Origin: Citrus sinensis
Lineage: Eukaryota; Streptophyta; Magnoliopsida; Sapindales; Rutaceae
DNA: 64,000 nt
Direction: 5' to 3'
Assembly (NCBI RefSeq): GCF_022201045.2
Contig: NC_068557.1
Span: forward strand, 26,141,501 to 26,205,500
Positions 53,771 through 64,000 of this stretch are shown piece by piece (positions within the stretch are counted from its first letter, which is position 1; the number at the start of each line of letters is the position of its first letter). The translations under genes were made by a program, and so were the position numbers. The notes beneath the pieces were generated by a model, which saw nothing but the letters and a program-made list of their open reading frames with translations, made no database searches and was not told the origin of the DNA.

Positions 53771-56700
53771 TCATGTATTAGGTGGGAGCTTCTTAGTCCT
53801 TTTCACAGCAGGCTTTGCAAGAGCATCACAAATCTCTTTTTTTCGTTTGGGATTGTTTTTGTTCTTTTTGTTGCTGTTGTCCTTCTCATTGTTGTTGTCA
53901 TCATTGTTATTATTGTTGTTGCCACCCATGTCCCCAGAACTCCTACTTGCAGCTTTCAGTGATTCTTGTACGAAAACCTTTAACCGCCATAATGTTAATT
54001 CACTCTGCATTGATTTTGGAAAATGGTAGAAAATAAAAGGATAGATCTCAGTTGCCTGAAAATTACCGAATAACTTGACAAGAAATGAAAGAAAGGACAG
54101 ACAATATCAGATGATAAACGAATCCAACATAAAATATGGACCTGAGCATCCATGTCCAGGTCCACTTCTTGAGCAGTTGCATGAAAGCTTGGATTATTCT
54201 CAGCAACTATCTCCAGTGCCTTACAAAGATCTTCAGGGGACAATCTGGTGAGAGCTGTCCCAAGATTTTTCTTCTCTTCAGTCGACATTTTTCTGAAACA
54301 ATGCACACAGTCCACATTGATAAAATGTATGAGCACAACAATCAACTTCAACAGACACAAATAGAGCATGCAAGCAAGCACAACTGCCAAAAAGATTTTC
54401 TAAAATTTATGAACACCCATTAAAAGTTTATGGACTCGTTCTGTTTAAACTAGTTCTTTGATAAATGATAGCCACCACTATTTCATTCCAACTTACCACA
54501 TTACGATCTGAAATGCAATCCAGGACTCTCTCTCTCTCTCTCAAAACCACATTTAAATACAGATTTTACATTTTTAGCAATATGGATACTGGAATATCTG
54601 GGATACCAGAGCATTTTGGTTGCCGAAGGTTCTCATTTTCTGCCCCAGATTAAAATACTTAACAGTTAGATCACATAAACAAGGTCTAAAGCTTTCCATT
54701 ACTCTTTTGAGTCCCTTCATTTTTGTTTCTCCTTCTACACTCATGTACTAGCTCTATGTTATAACAATCATCGAACCATAATTCAAGATCTCAATTGACA
54801 CTCCTAAACCACACCAGCTACAACTGCCAAAGCGAACTCTCAACCTCAGTCAAAAAGTTTCTTAGTCATAAACGAGAATATAAATGAAGAAAAAGTATAT
54901 ATTTAGATCACATGCAGGTGCTGCAATCTCCATGATATTTGGATCAGTACAATTTGACTGTAAAAGTTGCAGTAAAATAGGGTTGCTATACCAACCTGCA
55001 CTTCTGAATCACTGTTTCTCTGAGGTTCTCGAGTTGCATATCAACTTCATTAAGCTGAGAACAGTTCAGATATACATTGTTACAGACACGCATCAAAACA
55101 TACCCTGACGTACAACTAACTTGTAGCTAGAACATGTATGGTAAAAATAGATGCATGCAGCTAGCTAGAACATATATGATAAAAAAATAGATGCATGTCA
55201 AAGACATCTTAAGGAGGAAAACAGATTAAATTCATGTTGTTCAAGGCCAAAAGTTTCACAAGAAAATATTTTAATTCAAGTTCAACAGTTAGTTCATACA
55301 ATCTTAAGACGCTGACTTTCAAATAATAAATTTGTTTTATGCAATTTAAAAGGCATATTGAATGGAATGTCATACTTCACTTCTTAATTCCTTAGCTTTG
55401 TTCGTCTGGACAGCCTCCTGAGTGAGTTGCATATCAAGTTGTGCCTTCGCTTCCTCCTCCTCTTGTCTTTTCTCCTGTAAGTACAAGTATGGAAGCCATC
55501 ACAAGCTGCTAAAATTTAGAAACAGAAAGCATGGAAGTTTCCCTAGCTAAAGGACTGTTACCAGACATCAAAAAAGTCCTTGTTTAAGTCAATTTGACAA
55601 AGGAAATTTCATATTGGAGAATTGACTAACCTCTTCCATTACTTTAGGCAAAAGCTGCAGCCACTTTTCTTCAAATTTTTCCAACAGTGATTTTGCCATT
55701 ACATGGACATCATCTCTTTCGTCATTGTATTTCATTGCATTCTTAAATACCAATCTAACATCAGCATATATCTCCCTCACATTCCTGTACCCAGTACCAT
55801 CCTTACCATCCATCTTATTCTTTATTGTACTAAAGTCCATGGGCTTCTCAATAACCTGGTATATGAAACATAAACATATTAATTGACATCATATATAAAA
55901 AAGGGGAAAGAAAAGATTAAACATGGATCCAACATGAGTAAAAGGTAGCTGCAAGGCTATCAATGAGAGATCCACTAATCAATGCTGAATTCTACAACCA
56001 GACACAAATTCAAGATGCGGATACCACTTCAATCGTCTTCATTTAGTTTTCATCTAAAAGAATTAAAAATAGTAAACTAGCACCAAGTCTTTCCAACGAA
56101 TCACTTAAAATTTTCAAAATTTTCGAGGGACAACAATTGATAGTTGGGTGCAAATGAAAACAACATAAAATAATAAGAATCGGAATAAATCATCATTAGA
56201 CGAATTAGGCCAAGGATTAGGATACATTCTGGGTCAACTGATGACCATACAGAAAGACAATCAGAAAGCTAAGGAAGCAATATGCCTAACCTCATAGTAG
56301 TCATGCAAACCAAGACCTTCAACATCAACAGGATGCATAAAAGGCCATGCCCACTTGTGCTGAGTGATCTGTGACATTAAAGAATGGGGAATAACCGTGA
56401 GATATGATTGCATAGCCATTTGAACCCAAAGCATATCATAAATGAAGAATACTACCCACAAGTATAATTCTTAGTTAGCAAGTAAGATTTATTTGAAGAA
56501 AACACTAATTTAAATTTTTCTGAAAAAAATTTAGTTGACCTCAACTTTTGAAATATGTATCAAAACTGACTCAAAAGCATACATAAGTAGTTAAAAAACT
56601 AAAAAACAATGACCAAAACTCACAAAGCTTCGTGCTTGCCTGACGAAAAATTGCAGCAAACTGGCGCTTAAGTTCTTGCATCCTCCTTCCAGCAGCTTCT

Positions 56701-57394
56701 TCCCTATGAAATGCATCTTGCTGCTGCTTCTCAATGCTAGCAACATGTCTATCCTTCAATTTTTCCTTTGCAATTGAGATACTTTTCGAAGTGTTTGGTT
56801 GATTATTATCCTTAGTCAGGTAGAACTGCTCAACATCATTCAGTTTTTGCTCAAGCTGGAAAGAAAACATTAATGTCAAGATGAATAGATACTAGCAAAT
56901 AAGAAGTTTACAGAAGCTTAATCAAAAGTCAACAAGCCAAACAATGAAAAGCTGCATTCACAAACACAGCTATATCTCTAGACAAATCAATTCTGCCAAA
57001 AGCATGATTAGGATCCCAATGCCAAATTTATTCATATCAATTAAATATAGACTTTGATTCACCATTTCATCTAGCATAGGGCAAACCCAAAATGGTAGAC
57101 ACAGAATAGTTAAGGGTTTGATACAAACATTAGAACTGTTAGGAAAAAATGTCATTGTAGGATTAAAACCAAACACAAATATAACTTATAACATACAGCA
57201 AAAGGAAAATGTTATCTTTTACAAAAATGTAAGTCGCTAATAGTTTTTATGCCGTCAAAGAGTGTCACCTGAGTAACTTTCTGCAATATATCATCAATAG
57301 TTTTGTTTAAACCCTCCACTTCTACAGTGTCACCTTCAGCCTTTCCTAGCCCCACGTTTCCCAGGTCCTGATTCAATCCACTCATTGGTTCCAT
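53771..57394 (-). CDS. GTE1: Bromodomain-NET transcription factor of the GTE1/GTE6 (IMB1) type, 395 aa
   Basis: Plant BET-class chromatin reader: the bromodomain binds acetylated histones and the NET domain recruits partners. Arabidopsis GTE1 (IMB1) promotes seed germination and GTE6 controls leaf shape. Exons (descending): 57394-57269, 56855-56640, 56368-56291, 55855-55631, 55474-55376, 55054-54996, 54292-54142, 54004-53771; 1188 nt in frame. Residues 1-114 are coiled-coil-like, the single bromodomain spans about 115-210 (WAWPFMHPVDVEGLGLHDYY, then PMDFSTIKNKM and NAMKYND), a Glu/Gln-rich helix follows, and the NET domain is about 269-330 (MSTEEKKNLGTAL to SELTLWRLK). The tail is Asn-rich and ends in a basic KRKK/KRTKK segment, a likely nuclear signal. 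Intron 2 uses a GC donor. Choice between GTE1 and GTE6 is not certain. Confidence 0.93.
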
Positions 57395-57871
57395 CTGATA
57401 TGAGAAAAAGGGTTTAATAATCACCAAGAATCATAGTCATTAAAGCGGAATGCAACAATGAAAGCAAGAAATAAAGACCAAAAATAAAAGAATTGCAGAG
57501 CATAAATGAGACTCCATAAACGTGAAATAAGTCAGCAAAAACAGTAAGGAGACCATTGACCTAAGAGTTTTTCTTCAACACATTCAAATAAGAACTCAGA
57601 ATTTCACAACCAGTGCCAGTTAAAGATTCCACCTTTTAAACGAATTTTTCAGTTAGCATCAAATCAAGTCCCAAAATGCATTTATTTCAGAAATAGTCTT
57701 GAAAAATTAAAGTTCCCTTTCTTCTATTTTGATGAAAACTGAAAAAAAAAATTGCTACAAAATTGAAATTGTATCTATTAGAACAAACAAAAAATAATAA
57801 TGCAAAAGTGTGACACCAAATAATTAGAAAAAAATAGATGAACCCTAAACCCTTTTCTTCAGTTACCTTAC
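57395..57871 (-). other. 5'UTR intron of the GTE gene
   Basis: The start codon lies immediately after a splice acceptor (TATCAG|ATGG). Upstream at 57872 there is a good donor, GCTG|GTAAGG, following a leader that reads to about 57960. This implies a 477-bp leader intron placed right before the ATG. Inferred from splice signals only. Confidence 0.55.
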
Positions 57872-58150
57872 CAGCAACAACAGAGTGATAGCAGAAGAAT
57901 CACGTTTACATGGTCGGTGAAAATTGAAAAGAGCAACCAAAATTTTCTGCGAGGCTCCGTTTATTTTGAGCTAAGCTCTACGTTTGTAAACTTCTTTGGG
58001 CTCAGTTTCTTACCCAGATGTCTCATCTGGGCCTGTGTCCCGTTTTGGACGGCCCAGTTTCTGATTTCATCAAATTGTAAGAGAGCATAGTAAAATGAAT
58101 TTCATGTATTTTTATGTCATTTATTTATTTATTTTTATGGTGGCCATTGG

Positions 58151-59136
58151 TAGGGATGGCAATAGATTGGATTTGATCCAAGATCCACGTGATCCAAATC
58201 CAATCGGATCGGATTTGGGTCGGTTTAAAATGAATTTGGATCGGATTTGGATATTGACGTGCGGATCTAAGACGAATCTGGAGCAGATCTGGATCTATCC
58301 TAATATCTAAATCCATATCCATATCCACCCATCTTTTTATTTTATTTTATTTTAAAAGTCTCTTAACAATTGTAGAATTATAATGATAATAAATTTTATT
58401 CATAGCATATTAGTGGTATTTACTATACATTTAAACTCTTAAAACTTAAAAGTTAGTTTTGTAAATTTAAAGGTCAGTCAGCCCCAAACCATGTATCTGC
58501 AATATTCAAATTGCAAGTCAAGTAATACAACTTGGCAATTTATTTTACTATATTGGCAAAATAATTTTTAAGGAATATAGTTATTCATATATTTAGTCAA
58601 ATAGGGCCATAATAAAAATAATAAAACACTGAATATAAATCATATTTTATTTATATGTCATTATCTAATGTTGTAGGAATGAGGGTGGGTGGGTGTGGAT
58701 ATTAGAATGATGGAGACAATAGAATATTAGATTGATCTTACTCCTGCAATTACTTTTGAAAAATATTTTATTATCTTTCTTATTTGTTGTTTTGGTGCAA
58801 AAGTATAAACTACAATATTTATTATATTTTGAGATAAATTATATAATTTATTTGTTATCAAAACATTTTAGCATTCAATTTTCATTCTAAAAATTTATTA
58901 TTTTTTTATTGCTGAGTTTTAGAATTCATGACGGATTTAGAGTATATTTGGATTTAAATTTTTTTTTTTCGGATTTGGAGCAGATATAGATATTTATTTC
59001 TTTTTTGGATCTGGATATGGAGCGAAAAATATGAATTTATGACGGATCTGGAGCAGATACGGATCTTAATTTTTATTATGGGTCTGGATCTAGAGCAGAG
59101 TAGATCCAACCCATATATGCCCCATTGTCATCCCTA
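58151..59136. mobile_element. Non-autonomous hAT element with 8-bp TSD (986 bp)
   Basis: An exact 8-bp direct repeat GCCATTGG flanks it at 58143-58150 and 59137-59144. The ends are TAGGGATGGCAAT and the complement of TAGGGATGACAAT. Both subterminal regions are rich in variants of GGATCTGGAGCAGAT and GATCCAAATCC, the repeated subterminal motifs usual in hAT elements. No transposase open frame remains. Confidence 0.88.
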
Positions 59137-59144
59137 GCCATTGG

Positions 59145-60483
59145 CCTGTCCTGTGCTGTGTAAGTCACAATAAACAAGAAATGGAAAATTATTATTTTAT
59201 AGCTGTTCGATGATTACTTTTCTTCTTGCAGATAGGATTTTGAAAATTTATAATTAGGATGTTGCTTGATTTAAAAGTTTAAATTATTAGGTAATAGATA
59301 AGATATTGAAATTAAAAAAAGATACTAACGGATCACATTATATGAAACGTGGATTTAAGAGATTGAAATAAACATTTGAGAAAAAGATGGGTTTCAAATA
59401 AAAAATAAAATCAATAGGGACATATTCTAGAAATGAAGTACCTAATAATTTTTTTTTATTAAAAAACATTAATTTTAACAATGACTTTCTTTATAAAAAA
59501 AAAATCCAAATTAGCGTTTGCATCATATATATGAGCATGGAGTTACAGGTTTTTCCATCTATGTGCATGTATAGTTGCACACCAAAGACCAAAAGTAGTA
59601 TCATAATTGGTCGTTACTAATTGTTTATCAACAATCTTAGTGATGGAATTTAGCTTCAGAAAAAAAAAACAAGTACTAGTAGGCTATTGAGAGGAAAAAT
59701 AATGAGAAAAAATTTCCATTCATGAGGATAAGAGAAACCAACAAAAGAAGAACGAATGACAAGGAAAATTTCAAGCACAAGAGAAGAAAAATCTTTGAGC
59801 CTCTTCATTGCATAATTATTATTATATCGTTTTAGTTCTTCAATGTAAAGGTAAACAAATAATCATCCCTGTAAAACACAAGTATTATTTATTTTTTGCG
59901 TTATTAGTCACATTTAATTCTTTCCCTCACCAACCCATTTATATAAATGAAGCACACAAGTGTAGGTCAAGAGAGCACATTACACACTTATAAATTAAAT
60001 AGCGAGAAAGAGGGAGCTTGGAATTATTAATTATAAACAAATAACTTCTCATCATCAATATTCTTTTTTCTTTTTTTTTTTGCCTATCTCTTTTTAAATG
60101 ATCTCCATGAGGAAAACACATACAATCAAATCAATGAAAGCAACTAAAGCGTTAAGGGTATCTCCACCCACCACATTAATCCCTGTATTGTAAAAATTAA
60201 ATATTACAAATAATAATAATTCACAAATACAAAAAATAATAATAATAAAGAAAGTAAAAATAAAGACTGTAAAACAAAATAATACAAGGGAAAAAAAAAC
60301 AAGTAGGTGATATACATGCGCATATAGAGGAAAAAGAAAGAATAACAAATCATGTTTTGCATTTTACAAGACTTTTACGTACACAAAATATTAACATTAT
60401 TACTTCACTTTCACTTGATGAATATGAAATATATATCTATGTATATATGGATATGAATTTGTCTTGTCAGTTGATGCATGTTC
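59145..60483. other. Intergenic DNA downstream of PCaP1
   Basis: AT-rich sequence between the hAT element and the PCaP1 stop codon. No gene is supported; the open frames are short and low-complexity. The part nearest 60480 should be PCaP1 3'UTR. Confidence 0.65.
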
Positions 60484-61494
60484 TCAAGGCTTTGGTGGCT
60501 CTGCAGCAGCTGGTTGGTCCTCCTTGGCGGCGGCAGGAAGAGGCTCAGTTGGGGCTGGGGCGGCGGCGGCTTCTGCCGGCTCAGTTTTCTCAGGGCCGGC
60601 GGGGGCCTCTTCTTTCTTCTCTTCCTCAACAACTACGTCGTCCTTCTCTGTGACTGCGGCGGTACTACTACTTGTTGTCTCTTGTTCTGGTTTTGTTTCT
60701 TCTCCTGCTGCGGCGGTTGCTGGCTCTGCTGCTTTTTCTTCAGTAACAATAAACGTTGAGACCTTCTCAAATATGAAGAAAACTGGCCCCGGAACAGAGG
60801 CTGCCCCAAACTTTGACGATGCTTCACTTACTGCTTTTGATCCTGGAAACTCTGTATATACACATACATGCATACAGACATATATATTAATAAAAATCTC
60901 TTGTGATTTTAACACATGACGTTAACTTTAATTAATACCATATGTGATAGAATTATTTTACCGATTTTAACGAGTTCTTCAAGTAACTTGTGCACAGCAG
61001 TGGAGTGCTTCTTAAGTCCATCCTCCTTGCGATCCTTGACCAGGGTCTGTATTTTCATTTAAACGCCAAAGCCAAAGCCAAAAAAAAGAAGGTTAAATTA
61101 ATAAATAAAAACTTGCATGAATTGGATCTTTTTAATTCTCTCTGACTTTTGTAGCTATAACAGATTTGGTATGTTCATTCATGTAGAGACCTTGATTTCA
61201 GCTGAAGAAGCTTCATAGATTTCGACCACTTTAGGTTGGAGCTCAGGCTTCTTCTCTTCAAACTCTTTATTGATTTCTTCCTACAAACGCGCATATATAG
61301 CAAGCTCAACATAATTGTTAATTAAACAACAAGCAAAATAAATTAAAAAAAAGGACACATATGTACATATACATAAAGACAACCTTTGAATCATCAAAGG
61401 ACTTGCAAGCCTCAGCAGCAGCAGCTTTCTTGGTTCCGTTTTTCTCGAAAACTTTCTTGATCCTTGGGAGGACCTTGGATTTCCAGTACCCCAT
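60484..61494 (-). CDS. PCAP1: Plasma-membrane-associated cation-binding protein 1 (DREPP/PCaP1), 217 aa
   Basis: Plant-specific peripheral membrane protein that binds Ca2+, calmodulin, phosphoinositides and, in Arabidopsis, microtubules and actin. Exons (descending): 61494-61384, 61280-61191, 61046-60962, 60851-60484; 654 nt in frame. It begins MGYWKSKVLPRIKKVF: Gly2 is the N-myristoylation site of the family, followed by the basic lipid-binding segment. The middle is rich in Lys/Glu (EEINKEFEEKKPELQPK and similar). The C-terminal 80 residues are a repetitive Ala/Pro/Glu/Thr tail, usual for DREPP proteins and likely disordered. The start is fixed by the family N-terminus; the frame continues upstream only to a non-ATG codon. 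The antisense strand of the last exon shows long open frames of Ala/Gly/Ser-rich or Phe/Ser-rich composition, which are shadows. Confidence 0.94.
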
Positions 61495-62613
61495 CTTTCT
61501 TCTTTTTTCCAATCAAATGAGTCCCTCTGAAAGAAAAATCTAATCAACAAGCAAACAGCTAAATAAAATTTGTGGGGACCAAATCAAATTAATAAAAATT
61601 GAAATAATTAAAAAGAGAGAAACCTGAGTTGAGTTGGTGGCTTGGTGCAGCAAGCAGAAGTTTGCTAAAAGAATCTGAATAGCTATGCACTCACTTCTTT
61701 TAACTCTCCTTCCTCTGGCTGTCTGTCTCCCCAAGGCTTCAATAAAAGTCTACCTCAATGCAACTGTTTTGAGCCAACCGTGTGTCCCTCCTAATTTTAT
61801 GACCGTGGCATCATCGTATACACATTCAATACCCATTTTCTTTTTTCTTTTTTCTTTTTTTTTATTAAAAAAACCCTTTTGTTTCCTAATTATTTTCCAA
61901 ATATACCCTTTTGAGTTTTATATATCCAATTTTATGCCCGCCTTGCAATTTTTTCTTTTTTTTAGTAACTCCCTCTCAATTTAAAATTAGAGAATTTTAC
62001 GCATAACTTTTTTGTTTAAAAAAATTCTCATGTTAGCCAACTCTCCCATTAATTTATTTGTTATACTTGAATTGACAATGATTTCGAACAATTAAGTGAT
62101 TATTCAGTAATTTTTTTTAAAACAAGTTTAAAAAGAAAAAAAAAAAGAAAAAGAAACGTATTCAATTTGGTGTTTAATGTAATTTGGAAACTTCTTTTTT
62201 TTTTTTTTGAAGTATCATTTTAAAAAATAATTTTCATAAAAAAAACAATTATTAAAAACAATATTATAAATGCCCCCGATAGGCTTGAAATAAGTGTAAA
62301 ATTCCAGGGGTAAAATGGGGAGTGTGGAGAGCTGGCAATCACTTCAATCAAAGGTGGCAGAATTATCATAAAGTGGGGCCAGTTTCAATAGGTTTCTAAT
62401 ACTGATGTTGATCTGTTCTCACATGGCTTCGCTGGAGCAATTTTTCACAATCAAAGCCGTCAATTGACTAATAATTCTATTTTCAATTTTTTCAAAAATA
62501 ATAAAATATTCCCCTATGTTATCCTAAATTTTGAAAATTCTATTACATGCTAGAACGTAGTTGCCAAATTTTCGATCTTTTCAATAGCTTATGCACTTGA
62601 AAAAAATAATAAT
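61495..62613. promoter_or_regulatory. Upstream region of PCaP1
   Basis: The 1.1 kb before the PCaP1 ATG. Part of it should be a leader; a donor-like site near 61620 (CTCAG|GTTTCTC on the minus strand) may mark a 5'UTR intron ending just before the ATG exon. The rest is T-rich with no gene. Confidence 0.4.
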
Positions 62614-63284
62614 TGTTTCAGGGAAATACTTCGACGAGACCAGACGTGATGAGCAGATATTGGGTAGTAGAGTTCTGCGAACAGGTGTGTTCTGTAAGAG
62701 CCTGGTAGCAGAGGAGCAGCAGCAAGAATATTTTGCTTGTCCACGAATATGCCATTCATGAGGATGAACTCCCGTTAGAGGCATAAGGCCATTCCTGCTA
62801 GGAGTCGAGGCGAGGAGACCCGGTCAACGACAGTTGGCAAGACGTACATTCCTATTCGAGAATCAAGGCACGAAGTCCATCTCCATTCGCCCACAATGAC
62901 TACAATGGGGCATCCACATCCGAGGGTGGGGAGAATAATGGGCGTGGACTACGGAAGATCGGGATTCAGAGGAAGCCTATAAAAAGGTAGCCAGCGAAGG
63001 TAAAAGGGTTAGACTTTTTGCTATTAGAACTAAGAAAAGAAAGTTCCGAGAATTGAGATTAAAAAGAAGCCATAAGATTCGTGGCAAACATTCCCAGAAC
63101 CCCTATTTCTGACTTGAGCGTCGGAGGGTTTGCGCCGGGAAAACAACCGGCGTACTCTGACCTGTCTGTGTGCGCAGGAACCTCTGGAGAAGAAGCTTTA
63201 CGAGGAGAGATCCTGGTCGTGGTGAAGTTGATCGAGCAGAGACCCTGGTCGTAGAACGAGGACAACCAGAATCTCGCATCAACA
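62614..63284 (+). mobile_element. Solo LTR of a retrotransposon (671 bp)
   Basis: Begins TGTTTCAG and ends ATCAACA, the TGTT...AACA inverted ends of an LTR, flanked on both sides by ATAAT (62609-62613 and 63285-63289). A TATA box TATAAAAAGG is at 62978-62987, and about 130 bp later comes TTCTGACTTGAGCGTCGGAGG, the motif found in the downstream part of many plant Ty3/gypsy LTRs. No primer-binding site, gag-pol frame or second LTR lies in the window, so it is a solo LTR. It is clearly GC-richer than its flanks. The 5-bp duplication is low-complexity and could partly be chance. Confidence 0.85.
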
Positions 63285-63589
63285 ATAATAATAATCATAA
63301 GAGAAGCAGAAAAAAAAAAATCCTAAGTAGTATCCTTAGATTGAGATAAAATTTCTGGTCCTACATACACGACATAAGACGCTCTTAACATTTTTCATAA
63401 TATTCATGCAACAAGATATCATATCGCTAGCTTGCATGCACGTGGAGTGCTTAATAAGTATTTTGAATTTAAGCAAAAACAGAGTAAGAAGACAATAAAA
63501 ATGGATTAATGACTATTTATCAAATCAAAATCAAAATTATTCATTTGGGTATCTTGAGTTAACAAAGTTTGGACTATTATCGGGTTTGG

Positions 63590-63828
63590 TTTTTTGGTTT
63601 TTTTTTTTGTTTTGTTTTGACCATGAGGTATCCTGGGGAGGGCCCCAACTGTGGGAGGCACCTTTAAGCCCGTACCACAACCCAGACTATAAGTCCCCGC
63701 TCGAACTGAGAGGCACATGTTCTCCCAACAAAGGCGACTTCCCTGCGACTCGAACTGGGGAGCAAACTCAGTCAAACCACACAAGGGGACTCCATTGCCA
63801 GTGGAGCCAACACTTTGTTGGTGTTTTT
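63590..63828 (-). mobile_element. SINE-like element with A-rich tail
   Basis: Read on the minus strand: a tRNA-like head (TTGGCTCCACTGGCAATGG as A-box region, then CAGTTCGAGTCGC as B box), a GC-rich 150-bp body with a second CAGTTCGAGCGGGG, and a CAAAACAAAACAAAAA tail. Flanks TTGGTTTTTTGG and TTGGTGTTTTTGG could be an eroded target-site duplication. No coding capacity; the antisense open frames are artefacts. Confidence 0.55.
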
Positions 63829-64000
63829 GGGTTATTATATTACTTGCTTGTTGACGATACCTTCAATTATGATCGACAATAACGCATGGTTTTTATAAAT
63901 TGGAAACGTATGTGCTTCTTCTTCCTTTTTTTTTTTTTTCTTCTGTGAATGCATATGGAATTTTATTAAAAAAAAAAAAAAAGGAAAAAGAAACAAGACT

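Noticed and set aside
60464..60919. Long Ala/Ser/Gly-rich and Phe/Ser-rich open frames on the plus strand
   Set aside because: Antisense of the repetitive Ala/Pro/Glu tail of PCaP1; GC-rich repeats lack stops in several frames.
63059..63298. Open frame of 79 codons in the LTR
   Set aside because: Lies across U5 of the solo LTR with no resemblance to gag or pol; chance frame.
1..64000. Search for CRISPR arrays, bacterial operons, tRNA/rRNA genes and viral inserts
   Set aside because: No regularly spaced repeats, no intact tRNA cloverleaf with proper acceptor stem, and no viral or prokaryotic-type genes; the tRNA-like signals belong to SINE-like elements.

Overview
This is a gene-sparse stretch of nuclear DNA from a dicot plant. 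The genes have many short exons with AT-rich introns and GT-AG (occasionally GC-AG) splice sites, and plant-type MITEs, SINE-like retroposons and a solo LTR lie between them. All gene families recognised are single-copy or low-copy plant housekeeping and signalling genes. From remembered protein similarity I lean towards a woody rosid such as Citrus, but the genus cannot be proved from the window.

Layout: CTP synthase (-, 0.5-6.0 kb, 20 coding exons). An 18.8-kb gene-free stretch (6.1-24.9 kb) full of AT-rich DNA, MITEs and SINE-like elements. Site-2 protease S2P (-, 24.9-27.8 kb). ARPC2A, the p34 subunit of Arp2/3 (+, 29.4-33.4 kb), divergent from S2P. TAF11 (+, 34.3-35.3 kb). A DUF1639 protein (+, 38.8-41.3 kb). 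The receptor kinase BAM3 (+, 45.6-49.5 kb). A HemK2/Mtq2-type glutamine methyltransferase (+, 52.2-53.0 kb). A bromodomain-NET protein of the GTE1/GTE6 type (-, 53.8-57.4 kb). The plasma-membrane cation-binding protein PCaP1 (-, 60.5-61.5 kb). A solo LTR (62.6-63.3 kb) and a SINE-like element close the window.

Exon-intron structures were worked out by hand. For every gene the coding lengths stay in frame across all junctions and give proteins of normal family length. This corrects several open frames that begin at TTG codons or run into introns.

The genes do not form one pathway. Their order is informative: as I recall, Arabidopsis PCaP1-BAM3-TAF11-DUF1639-S2P-CTPS are consecutive on chromosome 4 (At4g20260 to At4g20320). 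The interleaved ARPC2A and GTE1 genes sit next to other CTPS paralogues in Arabidopsis (At1g30820/25 and At2g34890/900). The window therefore looks like an unfractionated ancestral block. I saw no prokaryotic-type system, CRISPR array, viral insert or convincing new multi-gene system. The most interesting items are the gene order, an 8-nt start-codon exon, two GC-AG introns, and several transposable elements with target-site duplications readable directly from the sequence.
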